Positions 17,571 to 26,417 of a stretch of DNA of 64,000 nucleotides are shown here, in pieces. Where the stretch lies: assembly GCA_900538765.1 (NCBI GenBank), contig UQAB01000002.1:1-64000 (forward strand), given 5' to 3'. The notes beneath the pieces are model-generated. The model did no database searches. It worked only from the letters and a program-made list of their open reading frames with translations, and had not been told where the DNA came from. This DNA comes from an uncultured Azospirillum sp. Its GTDB lineage: Bacteria; Pseudomonadota; Alphaproteobacteria; RF32; CAG-239. Made by a program: the position numbers and the translations under genes. The stretch's first letter is position 1. Each line of letters opens with the position of its first letter.

Positions 17571-18851
17571 ATGACAACTTTTCATGACCTGGGGCTGCCC
17601 GGGGATATTCTGGCAACATTAGACAACATCGGTTTTACAACCCCTACTCCCATTCAGGAACAGGCCATTCCCGTCGCTTTGGCGGGGCATGACATTCTCG
17701 GGTCGGCACAAACCGGCACCGGAAAGACTGCGGCCTTTGTTCTGCCGATGATTAAACATCTGACGGAAAATCCGGCCAGCACAGCCCTGATTTTGCTGCC
17801 GACGCGCGAGCTGGCACAGCAGGTGCAGGACTCCTGCCGGCTGATGCTCGGCCGCCGGGCGGCAATTAAATCCGCGCTGCTTATCGGCGGAGCGGGAATG
17901 TCCGCGCAGTTGCGCGAGCTGAAACAAAGTCCGCGGGTTATTATCGGGACGCCGGGGCGCATTAACGACCATCTCGTCCGCCGCTCTCTGTCCCTCAAAG
18001 ACACGGATTTTCTGGTGTTGGACGAAACAGACCGTATGCTGGACATGGGGTTTGGAATTCAGCTTGACCAGATTGTGAAGTTTTTGCCCAAAGAACGTCA
18101 GACGCTGATGTTTTCCGCTACCCTGCCCGCCAACATTCTGAATCTTGCCCGGAAATATCAAAAAGCGCCGGTGCGCATTGCCATCGGCACCGCGAATCAG
18201 GCGGCCGCCAACATCCGCCAGGAACTTATTAAAACCAGCGACACGGGAAAATACGGTGAACTGCTTAAACAGATAAAGGAACTTGACGGCTCCATGCTGA
18301 TTTTCGTAAAAACGAAATACGCCGCCGAACGCCTGTCCCGCCGCCTCAACAAAGCCAATGAACAATGTCTGGCCATACACGGCGATTTACGCCAGGCAAA
18401 GCGCGAGCATGTCATTGCCGATTTCCGGCAGCAGAAATGCCGTATTCTGGTAGCAACCGACATTGCGGCCAGAGGGCTTGATATTCCGCATATTCAGAGC
18501 GTTGTCAATTATGACCTGCCACAGTGCCCGGAAGATTATATTCACCGTATCGGCCGTACAGCCAGAGCCGGCGCCGCAGGGACGGCCGTCAATTTGCTGA
18601 CGCCTAAGGACGCTGCCAAATGGAAAGCCATTCACAAGCTGATGAATCCGTCAAGCCGCGACAAAAAAATGTTGTTTGAGGGCGACGCTCCCGTCAGCGC
18701 CGAGCCTTTGGCTTCCCTTTCTCCAAAAAAGCCAAAGGCCAAAATGAACGGGAAAAATCCGTTTAAGCCTTTTGCACCGGACAAAAGGAACAGACGCCCC
18801 CAAAGCAGCGCGCCACAGGCTAAACGCAGCCACAAGACAAACGGCAGATAA
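17571..18851 (+). CDS. rhlE: DEAD-box RNA helicase (RhlE-like)
   Basis: ATP-dependent RNA helicase of 426 residues. Motifs: Q motif (FTTPTPIQEQAIP), motif I AQTGTGKT (46-53), GG and TPGR, motif II DETD (151-154, in place of DEAD), motif III SAT, and the C-terminal HRIGRTARAG. A basic Lys/Arg/Pro-rich tail follows, as in RhlE proteins. I chose the ATG at 17571, where homology begins, over codons upstream. It has its own leader and terminator. Confidence 0.92.
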   Translation: MTTFHDLGLPGDILATLDNIGFTTPTPIQEQAIPVALAGHDILGSAQTGTGKTAAFVLPMIKHLTENPASTALILLPTRELAQQVQDSCRLMLGRRAAIKSALLIGGAGMSAQLRELKQSPRVIIGTPGRINDHLVRRSLSLKDTDFLVLDETDRMLDMGFGIQLDQIVKFLPKERQTLMFSATLPANILNLARKYQKAPVRIAIGTANQAAANIRQELIKTSDTGKYGELLKQIKELDGSMLIFVKTKYAAERLSRRLNKANEQCLAIHGDLRQAKREHVIADFRQQKCRILVATDIAARGLDIPHIQSVVNYDLPQCPEDYIHRIGRTARAGAAGTAVNLLTPKDAAKWKAIHKLMNPSSRDKKMLFEGDAPVSAEPLASLSPKKPKAKMNGKNPFKPFAPDKRNRRPQSSAPQAKRSHKTNGR

Positions 18852-18860
18852 CCTTTCAAC

Positions 18861-18899
18861 AAAAAATCCGGTAACAATGTTTTGTTGCCGGATTTTTTT
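18861..18899 (+). terminator. Terminator after the RhlE helicase
   Basis: A nearly perfect stem aaatccggtaacaa / ttgttgccggattt with a 4-nt loop ends in seven T. Confidence 0.85.
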
Positions 18900-18919
18900 C
18901 AGTTCATTTCAAACATTAA

Positions 18920-19783
18920 TCAATGTATTCCCTGCTTTTCAACAACGGGACGTCCAAACAGGTTAATGAGCGAAACGAAGTAATGTTCTTCACGCTTGGT
19001 AAACGGACGCTTGGGATTGTCATTTTTCCGCCGTTTTTCAAGCATGCGCTGCAACGGCAAAAGAAGTTTGGCGCTCATACCGCTGTCTGTCAACTCCTGC
19101 ACATGGGTATGGAACATCATAAACGTTTTATCGCTTATCCAATCCCCTTTCATCATGAAGTCAAACATCAGCGGATGCGGAACAAATCCCCGGTCAAAGA
19201 CCTCGTCGATTTTTGCAAACATGAATGAGCGCAGCTGCTGATATTCCAATCCATTGCCGTTTTCCTTGTAAGTATTGCACATGACCAGCCCCATTTTTCC
19301 AAACAGTTCGTAATCCATGTCTTCAGGCGTGCCCAGGACGTCAAAATCCATTGCGACCTCATAATACTTAAACGGAACCGGCATTTTTTTACCCTGCATA
19401 TCAACAATGATTTTCAAGGTAAATTCAACCTCTTTCCGGCGGAAGACCAAAATCTGCTCTCTTTGCTGAATATCTGCAATTTCTCTTTTGACGCCGCTAA
19501 AGCTTTTTCCGCCCATTAACGCCGCATACGCCCGTTTGCGCAGTTTTGGTGTTAAAGACTTCAAAAAAAGCTGTTCGTCATGGTTCAACGCCCTTGTTCT
19601 CGGGATTGTGCCGCGGTCTTTGGCTTTGCGGCGCAAATCAGAAATCTCGCGATACACATCCTGCAGGCTTTTTCCCTCGCGAAAACGGGTATAGGCGATA
19701 CTTCTGTACTGCGGTTCCAATCCTTCAATGTACAACGTGCGAACCTGGTCGTCAATCGTTGCAAATTTTCTTTCCTGTTCCAT
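18920..19783 (-). CDS. Hypothetical protein with two N-terminal repeats
   Basis: 287 residues, soluble, no signal peptide. Residues ~15-53 and ~69-108 are related repeats sharing a pattern of L..L.P..R..AY....GKS...V.REI.D. The remainder is alpha/beta with no motif I recognise; a Lys/Arg-rich stretch (RMLEKRRKNDNPKRPF) sits near the end. No good ribosome-binding site is visible before the ATG. Function unknown. Confidence 0.65.
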   Translation of the reverse strand: MEQERKFATIDDQVRTLYIEGLEPQYRSIAYTRFREGKSLQDVYREISDLRRKAKDRGTIPRTRALNHDEQLFLKSLTPKLRKRAYAALMGGKSFSGVKREIADIQQREQILVFRRKEVEFTLKIIVDMQGKKMPVPFKYYEVAMDFDVLGTPEDMDYELFGKMGLVMCNTYKENGNGLEYQQLRSFMFAKIDEVFDRGFVPHPLMFDFMMKGDWISDKTFMMFHTHVQELTDSGMSAKLLLPLQRMLEKRRKNDNPKRPFTKREEHYFVSLINLFGRPVVEKQGIH

Positions 19784-19859
19784 ATAATAAATTTAATAAT
19801 ATAATTTAACCTTTTTATTATATGAAATTATTCCCTTTTCTTCAAGAAAAAAACGAATC

Positions 19860-20513
19860 CTATTTTGCCTTATGGCGCAGGCTGCCCCACCAGTTTGCCA
19901 AACGGGCTTTCAATGTCAGACCGTATGGCGCGAGAATCTCGCTGATGAGCGGCATATTGCCAACCCAGTTTCCGCCTTTGTCATGCTCAAGGATGACCAA
20001 CTCGTAAGAATCGTTGTCCGCCTTTACTTTCCAGCCTTTGATGTCGCCGCTCATAAACACATACAAAAGTTTGAGGTGTTTTCCGGGATACAGTTTTTTA
20101 AGGCGGAAAACGGCTTTTTCCAAGTCGGCCGTCTGCGGCATGATTTCATCAAAATGCACAAACATAACTGAACGCGCCGCCGCCAGTTTTTCGTACAGGC
20201 GTTTAATCCGCCGTTGGTATTTAACTTCCACTTTGGGAAATTCTTCCATGGATTTTTTGGTAAAATCATGCTGGAAGGTAACGCCGTTGGGCATTTCATA
20301 ATGCACTTCATGATCTTTAGTGCCGATAAATTTGAGCTTATCCTTTTCTATCAACCCGGAAAAGCCGTTTTCCAGAAAGGTGACGGTCAAGTCCAAATTC
20401 ATCGGGCCAATCCAGTCATAGGGCATCGACTCAGTCTGCAACCCGTTTTTCCGCAAATTCCATGACGTGATGCAAACAGAACCGAACGGTACAAACAAAT
20501 CAAATTTCTGCAT
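19860..20513 (-). CDS. DUF1796-like putative papain-like cysteine peptidase
   Basis: 217 residues with the DUF1796 N-terminal pattern: FGSVCITSWNLRKNGLQTESMPYDWI, where the Cys and the later PYDWI are the conserved points, and FVHFDEI in the middle. Family members are predicted papain-fold proteins often found near glycan genes; activity is unproven. CAGGAG precedes the ATG. It is not visibly in an operon. Confidence 0.7.
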   Translation of the reverse strand: MQKFDLFVPFGSVCITSWNLRKNGLQTESMPYDWIGPMNLDLTVTFLENGFSGLIEKDKLKFIGTKDHEVHYEMPNGVTFQHDFTKKSMEEFPKVEVKYQRRIKRLYEKLAAARSVMFVHFDEIMPQTADLEKAVFRLKKLYPGKHLKLLYVFMSGDIKGWKVKADNDSYELVILEHDKGGNWVGNMPLISEILAPYGLTLKARLANWWGSLRHKAK

Positions 20514-20706
20514 AAAAATCTCCTGTTAAATTCTTTTTCCAACTTTAAAGGCGATTCCGAAAAATTCCCGCTTATTTTTTGAATTATCCCCCGAAATTTC
20601 CAAAAGGCTGCCGGACTTGTGCTTTGAAAAAACTTTTTCCCTTGAAATGCGCGAAATAGAGGTTACACTGTTTTCAGTTTCACTCAACGATAAAAAGGAT
20701 CAGAAA

Positions 20707-21267
20707 ATGAAAAAATATCTGCCTGTCATGATTATTGCCGCCGTTTCCTGTCTGTCAGGCGCCGGGCTGGCGAAAGACCGCACTCAGGAAGTTATTCAAC
20801 AAATTCAGAAAAAGGATGCCATGGTCATGAAAACCGTAGAACTGGAATACAAGCAATTCGGCAACAAATATTTTATCCGCATCAATCCCGGGCAGCCGCT
20901 GGTTGAAAACCTTAAAGACTTTTGCCAAAAGAGAAACATTCGCCTTGCTACAATCAACGGCATCGGCTCGCTGCAAAGCGTGACGCTGGGCTTTTTCAAT
21001 CCGGAAAGCAAAGAATATAAGCAAAAAGAATTCAAAGAACCGCTTGAGCTTGCCGGCCTGACGGGAAACGTCACAATGAAAGACGGCGAGCCGCTGCTTC
21101 ATTTGCACGGCACGGTCGCCGGGGATAATTACAAAGCACTTGCCGGACATATTGTCGAGGCGCAGGTCAGCCTGACGGCGGAATTCGTTATCGAAACCAT
21201 TGACGGCAGTCTGGAAAAGACTTTTGACCCGAAAACCGGCCTCAACCTCTTTGATTTTAACAAATAA
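20707..21267 (+). CDS. Exported PPC/DUF296-domain protein
   Basis: 186 residues from the ATG at 20707, where a signal peptide begins (MKKYLPVMIIAAVSCLSGAGLA). The rest is one PPC (DUF296) domain: FIRINPGQPLVENLKDFC, ATINGIGSLQSVTLGFF, a GNVTMKDGEPLLHLHGTV core and a final FVIETIDGSLEKTFD. Stand-alone PPC domains form trimers and are found in DNA-binding plant proteins and many uncharacterised bacterial ones. Export of this one is unusual. Confidence 0.75.
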   Translation: MKKYLPVMIIAAVSCLSGAGLAKDRTQEVIQQIQKKDAMVMKTVELEYKQFGNKYFIRINPGQPLVENLKDFCQKRNIRLATINGIGSLQSVTLGFFNPESKEYKQKEFKEPLELAGLTGNVTMKDGEPLLHLHGTVAGDNYKALAGHIVEAQVSLTAEFVIETIDGSLEKTFDPKTGLNLFDFNK

Positions 21268-21285
21268 GAATATTATAAAAAACTC

Positions 21286-21316
21286 TTGACTTAGTGTATA
21301 CTCTAAGAATTATGTT
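21286..21316 (+). promoter_or_regulatory. MerR-type promoter of the flavin reductase gene
   Basis: A -35 box TTGACT (21286-21291) and -10 TATGTT (21311-21316) are 19 bp apart. An 18-bp near-perfect palindrome, CTTAGTGTATACTCTAAG (21290-21307, 16 of 18 positions symmetric), lies in the spacer. A long spacer with a central palindrome is the hallmark of MerR-family activation. Confidence 0.6.
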
Positions 21317-21354
21317 TATTACATAACCGATTCTGCAAAGGAGAAAAACACGAC

Positions 21355-21894
21355 ATGATCAAAAAAGTACTGATTATTTCAGCCAGCGCCCGCAGAGGCG
21401 GCAATTCCGACCTTTTGTGCGATCGTTTTGCCGCCGGGGCAAAAGATGCCGGCAATGTTGTTGAAAAAATCTTTTTGAAAGACCATAGAATCAATTATTG
21501 CACTGGATGCGGCGTTTGTAACAACACGCACAAATGTGTTCAGAAAGACGACATGGAACCGTTGATTCAAAAAATGATTGATGCGGATGTTATTGTCATG
21601 GCAACACCGGTTTATTTTTATGCCATGAACGGACAAATGAAAACTTTTATTGACCGCACCGTTCCCAGATATGAAGAAATTACGGACAAAGAATTTTATT
21701 TCATCGTTGCTGCCGCTGACGACAGCCATGCCAACATGGAAAAGACTCTGGAAGGTTTCCGCGGTTATCTCGACTGTCTTCCCGGTGCCGTTGAAAAAGG
21801 CACGATTTATGGCACAGGCGCCTGGCAAATCGGCGATATCAAGGGCAAACCGGCAATGGAAGAAGCTTATACTACAGGAAAAGGCATTGCCTGA
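21355..21894 (+). CDS. NADPH-dependent FMN reductase / flavodoxin-like oxidoreductase
   Basis: 179 residues with the flavodoxin fold: SASARRGGNSDLL binds the FMN phosphate, and CTGCGVCNNTHKCVQKDDM is the conserved Cys-containing segment of the iron-sulfur-flavoprotein/NAD(P)H reductase-like family. MATPVYFYAMNGQMKTFIDR follows. Likely a flavin-dependent quinone or nitro-compound reductase; the MerR-type promoter upstream suggests induction by an electrophile or metal stress. Confidence 0.82.
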   Translation: MIKKVLIISASARRGGNSDLLCDRFAAGAKDAGNVVEKIFLKDHRINYCTGCGVCNNTHKCVQKDDMEPLIQKMIDADVIVMATPVYFYAMNGQMKTFIDRTVPRYEEITDKEFYFIVAAADDSHANMEKTLEGFRGYLDCLPGAVEKGTIYGTGAWQIGDIKGKPAMEEAYTTGKGIA

Positions 21895-21914
21895 CAACTT
21901 CTAAAAAAGAACAA

Positions 21915-21948
21915 ACAGATTTCGTTGATTACGGAATCTGTTTTTTTG
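21915..21948 (+). terminator. Terminator after the flavin reductase gene
   Basis: A 7-bp stem acagatt / aatctgt is followed by seven T. Confidence 0.75.
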
Positions 21949-21952
21949 CATC

Positions 21953-22309
21953 TTATTGTTTCAAAAGCTGAATAAAATCGGAATAACGTACCCGCAGCTC
22001 TTCTTCCTGACGTAAGGCAACCTCTTTCATGATTTTATTGGTGTACCACTCCAGTACATAAGCTTCGGGGGTTACTGTCAGAATTTCCGACGCCTCGTCA
22101 TAAGCAAAATCCAGCCCGAGAAAAGGTGAACGGACTTCGCAGGTTTCCACCTGCCGATAATATTCTTTGGCAATCTTAAATTTGACGGGAACCGGTTCAT
22201 AAGGGTTTCCGGCTTCTTCATTATGGATATTTTCCACGACGGTCATCAGGCGGATATAAGTCGCAATCAAAAGCGGATAAAAACTGTGATAAACCGGAAA
22301 TTCACTCAT
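21953..22309 (-). CDS. Hypothetical protein
   Basis: 118 residues from the ATG at 22309, preceded by GAGAGGG. The open frame reaches further upstream into the tRNA-Met gene, which excludes the longer start. The protein is soluble (SFYPLLIATYIRLMTVVENIHN, then acidic and helical stretches) with no domain I recognise. Confidence 0.6.
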   Translation of the reverse strand: MSEFPVYHSFYPLLIATYIRLMTVVENIHNEEAGNPYEPVPVKFKIAKEYYRQVETCEVRSPFLGLDFAYDEASEILTVTPEAYVLEWYTNKIMKEVALRQEEELRVRYSDFIQLLKQ

Positions 22310-22393
22310 GTAGCCCTCTCTGTTTTTCCCGCTTTCCCGAGAAAAGCGCATTTTTGATAAAAAGACAGCCCGCTTTATAGGCAGGCTGTTTGA

Positions 22394-22470
22394 TGGTAGC
22401 GAGGGGCGGATTCGAACCGTCGACACAAGGATTATGATTCCTCTGCTCTAACCAACTGAGCTACCCCGCC
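22394..22470 (-). tRNA. tRNA-Met (CAT), elongator type
   Basis: 77 nt including an encoded CCA. The acceptor stem GGCGGGG pairs with the 3' side CCTCGCT with wobble pairs, the D-arm is GCTCAGTTGGTTAGAGC, and the T-loop has GTTCGAATC. The anticodon loop ATCATAA gives CAT. The body resembles alphaproteobacterial elongator tRNA-Met; tRNA-Ile2 (lysidine) also has CAT and cannot be fully excluded. Confidence 0.9.
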
Positions 22471-22705
22471 ATCGAATTTCGTGTATTTTAATAATATGTA
22501 TTCACGGTCTTGTCAACAAATATTTTTAATCTTATTCACTTTTTCCACACGGCGGCGGAACAAACCTATCTTTTATATTTAATTTACGACAGAAACAACC
22601 GTTTTCGGGGAAGATTATTCACCGGCAGCAGATGCGCCCTTGTCCTCCGCCAAATAAACAATTAGTATTCCTGCAAATTTTGGTTTATAAATCGAGGAAA
22701 TCTGC

Positions 22706-23596
22706 ATGAAAATAAAATATCTGCTGTCCGCCGCCCTGCTTGCCGGCGTTTTTGCATTTCCGGCGGCTGCTGCCGAAGACGGGACAAAAGAAAATGCTGC
22801 CGAAACAGCCAAACCCGCAAATCAGCTCCGAGCGCATTTTAAACGCGTCGGGCTGGATATTTCCAGCACGGACGTCAGCAATGCCGACGCTTACAAAAAT
22901 TCGCCGGTCACCCAGCTGAGCGCCGACAGCGAAACCGTCATCAAAGGCGTTTTTGACTTTGCCCTGGAATACGAAACACCGCGTTCATACTGGGAAAACT
23001 CCCTGTTTATGCAATATGGCAAAACCAAGCTGAAACCGGCTGACGGACCGACGACCAGCAGCGAAAACACCGACCAGATTCTTGTTACTTCAAGCTACAC
23101 GCAGAAAATGTGGAAATATGAAGAAGCCGACCTCGGCCCTTTCGGCAGCCTGAGTTATGACACGGAATTTACCGACAACGACGATGCCCCGCGGCGCAAA
23201 ATCATTCGCGGCAAAGGCGGTATCAAGCTTTTTAACGGCACTTATACCAAAGATTTATACATTGCGGCAGTCGGCGAATCTGATTTGACCTACGCCCAGT
23301 CCGTTGACAAACTGGCTTGGGAAGTCGGCGGCAGTTATGATTATCCGCTACGCGACGGCGTAAAATTTCACATTGAGGGATATTTCCGCGATTATCTGGC
23401 TTACAGCCGTTATCAGGGAACTGACCTGAAATATGACCTGAACATTGTTTCACGCATGGATGTCAAGCTCAACAACATCCTCAGCCTGTCGCCGTTTATT
23501 TCCTATCGTCAGGCACAGTCGCGCGAGGCCAATGTCAAAGGCAGCAACCTGATGATTGGTATTTCATTTGCTTATTCAGACTTGTTTGACTTATAG
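22706..23596 (+). CDS. Outer-membrane beta-barrel protein (DUF3078-like)
   Basis: 296 residues with a signal peptide (MKIKYLLSAALLAGVFAFPA, AAA). The body has alternating polar and aromatic strands (FDFALEYETPRSYWENSLFMQYGKT, DLYIAAVGESDLTY, LAWEVGGSYDYPL) and ends in a strand pattern LMIGISFAYSDLFDL. This suggests a 12-strand-like barrel of the DUF3078 type, but the family assignment is tentative. Its 3' end overlaps the opposing membrane protein gene by 25 bp. Confidence 0.7.
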   Translation: MKIKYLLSAALLAGVFAFPAAAAEDGTKENAAETAKPANQLRAHFKRVGLDISSTDVSNADAYKNSPVTQLSADSETVIKGVFDFALEYETPRSYWENSLFMQYGKTKLKPADGPTTSSENTDQILVTSSYTQKMWKYEEADLGPFGSLSYDTEFTDNDDAPRRKIIRGKGGIKLFNGTYTKDLYIAAVGESDLTYAQSVDKLAWEVGGSYDYPLRDGVKFHIEGYFRDYLAYSRYQGTDLKYDLNIVSRMDVKLNNILSLSPFISYRQAQSREANVKGSNLMIGISFAYSDLFDL

Positions 23597-23892
23597 CCGT
23601 CATCGAGAATCTCATATTCAACATCAATAATTTCCGGTCCCTGATGATGTGCAGAGCCGGATTTTTTTGATGCAGACGACGCTGTCCGGCGTTTAAACAA
23701 ATCACCGGCATTTTGCGACAGAATTTTGTTCAGCTGCCACAAACGCCAGGCGCGCGCCCCGTAACCGGCCAGGAACAGAATCAAAATAACCGGCAACAGA
23801 AATGCAAAGAGATAAAGGGATATCCACAAAATTCCCGCTGCTGCAGCGCCCCACAACATCCATGATGCCAATCCCCTGATATTATTATTCAT
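23572..23892 (-). CDS. Small membrane protein
   Basis: 106 residues with two closely spaced hydrophobic segments (about 10-45: ASWMLWGAAAAGILWISLYL and FAFLLPVILILFLAGYG). A basic stretch and an acidic C-terminus (IIDVEYEILDD) follow. A TTG two codons upstream is an alternative start. It converges on and overlaps the beta-barrel gene. Function unknown. Confidence 0.55.
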   Translation of the reverse strand: MNNNIRGLASWMLWGAAAAGILWISLYLFAFLLPVILILFLAGYGARAWRLWQLNKILSQNAGDLFKRRTASSASKKSGSAHHQGPEIIDVEYEILDDGYKSNKSE

Positions 23893-24000
23893 CTTCAAAA
23901 AATCCCCTGCACCGGTTTCGGTTAAAACAAAAATTTACTTTTACCCTATAGTATATAGTACATAAAATGATTAATCACAAGAAGAAGAGGAAATTTTGTT

Positions 24001-24357
24001 ATGAAAAACTGTCTGTTTATTGAATATCCCAAGTGTTCAACCTGTCAAAAAGCCAAGAAATGGCTGGAAGAAAACGCCATTAGTTTTACGGACCGACACA
24101 TTGTCGAAAACTGTCCGACTGTCGAAGAGCTGCGCGGCTGGCATAAACGCAGCGGTCTGCCGTTGAAAAGTTTTTTCAATACCAGCGGCCTGTCTTACAA
24201 ACGGCTGGAACTGAAAGACAAGCTTTCATCCTTGAGCGAAGACGAACAATATCGCCTGCTCGCTTCCGACGGTATGCTCATCAAACGTCCATTGCTCATT
24301 TGCGAAGATAAAGCGTTTGTCGGTTTCAAGCCGGAAAAATGGCAAGCGGTTAAATAA
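24001..24357 (+). CDS. ArsC/Spx-family thioredoxin-fold protein
   Basis: 118 residues with the ArsC-family N-terminus (YPKCSTCQKAKKWLEEN) carrying a CxxC, the RHIVENCPTVEEL region and the RPLLI near the C-terminus. It is the short YffB/Spx-like type. In Proteobacteria these are putative glutathione-dependent reductases; arsenate reduction is not established, and no ars genes are nearby. Confidence 0.85.
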   Translation: MKNCLFIEYPKCSTCQKAKKWLEENAISFTDRHIVENCPTVEELRGWHKRSGLPLKSFFNTSGLSYKRLELKDKLSSLSEDEQYRLLASDGMLIKRPLLICEDKAFVGFKPEKWQAVK

Positions 24358-24431
24358 ATTCCGATTATGGTTGACTATAACGCTCAAGGTGGTATTCCAA
24401 TGTCGGGATAATGTTTTTTGGAGGCAGAGCA

Positions 24432-25040
24432 ATGTTGGGACATTTTAATTTTCAGGATTTTATCAGCGCGTTTTTCGTTTTGTTCGCAATTATCGATATG
24501 CCGGGTTCAATCCCGATTATTCTAAATCTCCGCCGCAAGGGAAAAGTTGTCAAGGCCGGAAAGACCGCCCTGCTCTCTCTGATGATGTTTTTCATCTTTT
24601 TCTATATCGGGGAAGCCTTTTTGTCTTTGTTCGGCGTTGACATTTCCTCTTTCGCCGTTGCCGGTTCGCTGATTATTTTCGTTATGGCTTTGGAAATGAT
24701 TCTTGATATTGAGATTTTCAAAACCACAACGGACAGCCCGAAAGACAGCAGCTTTTTTCCGGTTGTCTTTCCGCTGATTGCCGGCGCAGGCGCTTTGACA
24801 ACCATGCTTTCCATCCGTTCCCAATATGACAACATCAACGTCCTTGCCGCAATCAGCGCCAATGCACTGGTTGTGTTCTGTGTTTTGAAGCTGACAAAAT
24901 ACATTGAAAAGTTTCTCGGCGCCGGCGGTATTTATATGTTGCGGAAATTCTTCGGCATTATTTTGCTGGCCATATCTGTCAAGCTGTTTACAACCAACAT
25001 TACTTTTATTATCGACAACATCATCAAAACAACAGACTAA
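24432..25040 (+). CDS. MarC-family integral membrane protein
   Basis: 202 residues with six hydrophobic segments, beginning FQDFISAFFVLFAIIDMPGSIPIIL, typical of MarC/YchE proteins. GGAGG lies before the ATG at 24432. The family has no firmly known transport substrate, and an earlier link to multiple antibiotic resistance was not upheld as far as I know. It ends at a perfect hairpin terminator shared with the opposing gene. Confidence 0.88.
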   Translation: MLGHFNFQDFISAFFVLFAIIDMPGSIPIILNLRRKGKVVKAGKTALLSLMMFFIFFYIGEAFLSLFGVDISSFAVAGSLIIFVMALEMILDIEIFKTTTDSPKDSSFFPVVFPLIAGAGALTTMLSIRSQYDNINVLAAISANALVVFCVLKLTKYIEKFLGAGGIYMLRKFFGIILLAISVKLFTTNITFIIDNIIKTTD

Positions 25041-25050
25041 AATGTTGCAG

Positions 25051-25103
25051 GCTAAGATAACAAAAAGGAACTGATTTTCTCAGTTCCTTTTTGTTATCTT
25101 AGC
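25051..25103. terminator. Bidirectional terminator, 24-bp perfect stem
   Basis: Arms 25051-25074 and 25080-25103 are perfectly complementary with a 5-nt loop (ttttc). The arms contain aaaaa and ttttt runs, so transcription can stop in either direction. The right arm touches the stop codon of the opposing gene. Confidence 0.75.
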
Positions 25104-26053
25104 TAAAACTCAATCACCGGACGGACATAGGTGCGGGTAACATCATTTTTAAGATTTTGACGGATATACCCAGGTATATTGTCTTGACCTGTATTGAAAA
25201 CCCACACATTACTGTCGTTATATTCTGATGATGATAAGATATTTTCATTATCTCTAATGCGATATGCTAAATCAGGTACATTTTTATTAAATGCACATAA
25301 ATCAAAATTATTTAATATTCCCGCCGTAGGCAACATCCATTTTCCTCTTGTCGTCAGAGCTGCACTCGGCGCATAATTCAACACGGCATAAGCCGCAGGA
25401 TAGTAGCTTGAGGCAGAATTACCGTGTTTGTTGGCAGCCTGAATAATCTTTGTCATATTGCCGCCGGCATCGAAATCCTTAATTGCCTGCTGTTGATTGG
25501 AAGACTGAAAAGCACCGGTAGCTACATACTCTGCAGACCATATAATATCTACTGAAATTATATTAAAACTCATCGCATAGCCGCAGTTATCTTTAACAGT
25601 AATAACCACGCCTATCGGTGTTTTGCCGCTGACTTTATCTGTTGAACAAGTGCCATCACTGTTTAGGATATCGCCAATTTTACAGTTCTTAGCGTAGCCG
25701 GTACACTGCCCAAGCATTGTTCCTGAACGTTTTTCGCATTTTGCATTCTTCCATTCATAATCAAGGCCGCAAGAGCAGGAAGCATACAGATTATTACATT
25801 TTTGTCCACTACCTCCGATATAGCCCGTTCCCTTGCAGTCATATTTAAAACCATATTTTTCACAGACGCTTGCTTCTGATGACGGACAGACAAATGCATT
25901 GCCAAACGGGCATTTCAGACACCCTCCTTTGTTTGTTGTTTCTGTATATCCTAAAGAAGCACAATCGGTTGTCGCGACACATTGGGCTTGGATTAAGTTT
26001 GGAATTAAGGACAGACTCGTCCCTAAGAGTAAGAATTTAAAATTAATATTCAT
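25103..26053 (-). CDS. Secreted Cys-rich FISUMP/DUF1566-like protein
   Basis: 316 residues from the ATG at 26053, chosen because AAAGGA sits 8-9 nt upstream. Signal peptide MNINFKFLLLGTSLSLIPNLIQA, then a longer Cys-rich section than in the other copies (CPFGNAFVCP, CEKYGFKYDCKGTGYIGG, CNNLYASCSCG), the hinge VSGKTPIGVVITV, and the C-terminal domain with SSSEY and the terminal VRPVIEF. Paralogous to the genes at 6320, 7184 and 54479. A structured leader of about 300 bp precedes it. Function unknown. Confidence 0.8.
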   Translation of the reverse strand: MNINFKFLLLGTSLSLIPNLIQAQCVATTDCASLGYTETTNKGGCLKCPFGNAFVCPSSEASVCEKYGFKYDCKGTGYIGGSGQKCNNLYASCSCGLDYEWKNAKCEKRSGTMLGQCTGYAKNCKIGDILNSDGTCSTDKVSGKTPIGVVITVKDNCGYAMSFNIISVDIIWSAEYVATGAFQSSNQQQAIKDFDAGGNMTKIIQAANKHGNSASSYYPAAYAVLNYAPSAALTTRGKWMLPTAGILNNFDLCAFNKNVPDLAYRIRDNENILSSSEYNDSNVWVFNTGQDNIPGYIRQNLKNDVTRTYVRPVIEF

Positions 26054-26402
26054 GTTGAACATCCTTTGTTTTGGAAGTTAAAACAAAACCCGCTTCACAA
26101 AGAAGACGGGCGGATGTTCGTAACCATATACACATAAATGGCTCAGTGCTTTCGCGCATAGCCTTATAACACTGACATCCGTCCCTAGCACTGTTGTAGA
26201 CAGATATCAGCATAACCTTATTTAAAGTCGTAAATATGCTTAACGACTATGTGTATTAAAGGGTTACGACGCCCTCGGCGGCAAACACTGCCGCTTAAAA
26301 TTAAGGGTAGCATAGAGCGGAATTTTTGGCAAGGAAATTTTGTGGCCGGTTCCGGTTGATATTGGCTGAAAACAGACTATATCAGAAATATTATATAATT
26401 AT
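26054..26402 (-). other. Gene-free region with candidate structured leader RNA
   Basis: About 350 bp. On either strand it can form several stems: cccgctt/aagacggg near 26089-26110, cggatgt/acatccg (26111-26117 with 26175-26181), gtcgt/acgac (26227-26247) and gcggca/tgccgc (26277-26293). A long-range pairing joins gtaacc + atacacat (26120-26135) to atgtgtat + ggttac (26249-26267) and crosses the second stem. It lies directly upstream of the FISUMP-like gene. No known RNA family is recognised. Confidence 0.4.
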
Positions 26403-26417
26403 ATGAAAGGACAAACG

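Noticed and set aside
26054..26402. tmRNA or 6S RNA
   Set aside because: The stems and a possible pseudoknot suggested tmRNA, but I find no tag reading frame and no tRNA-like ends.
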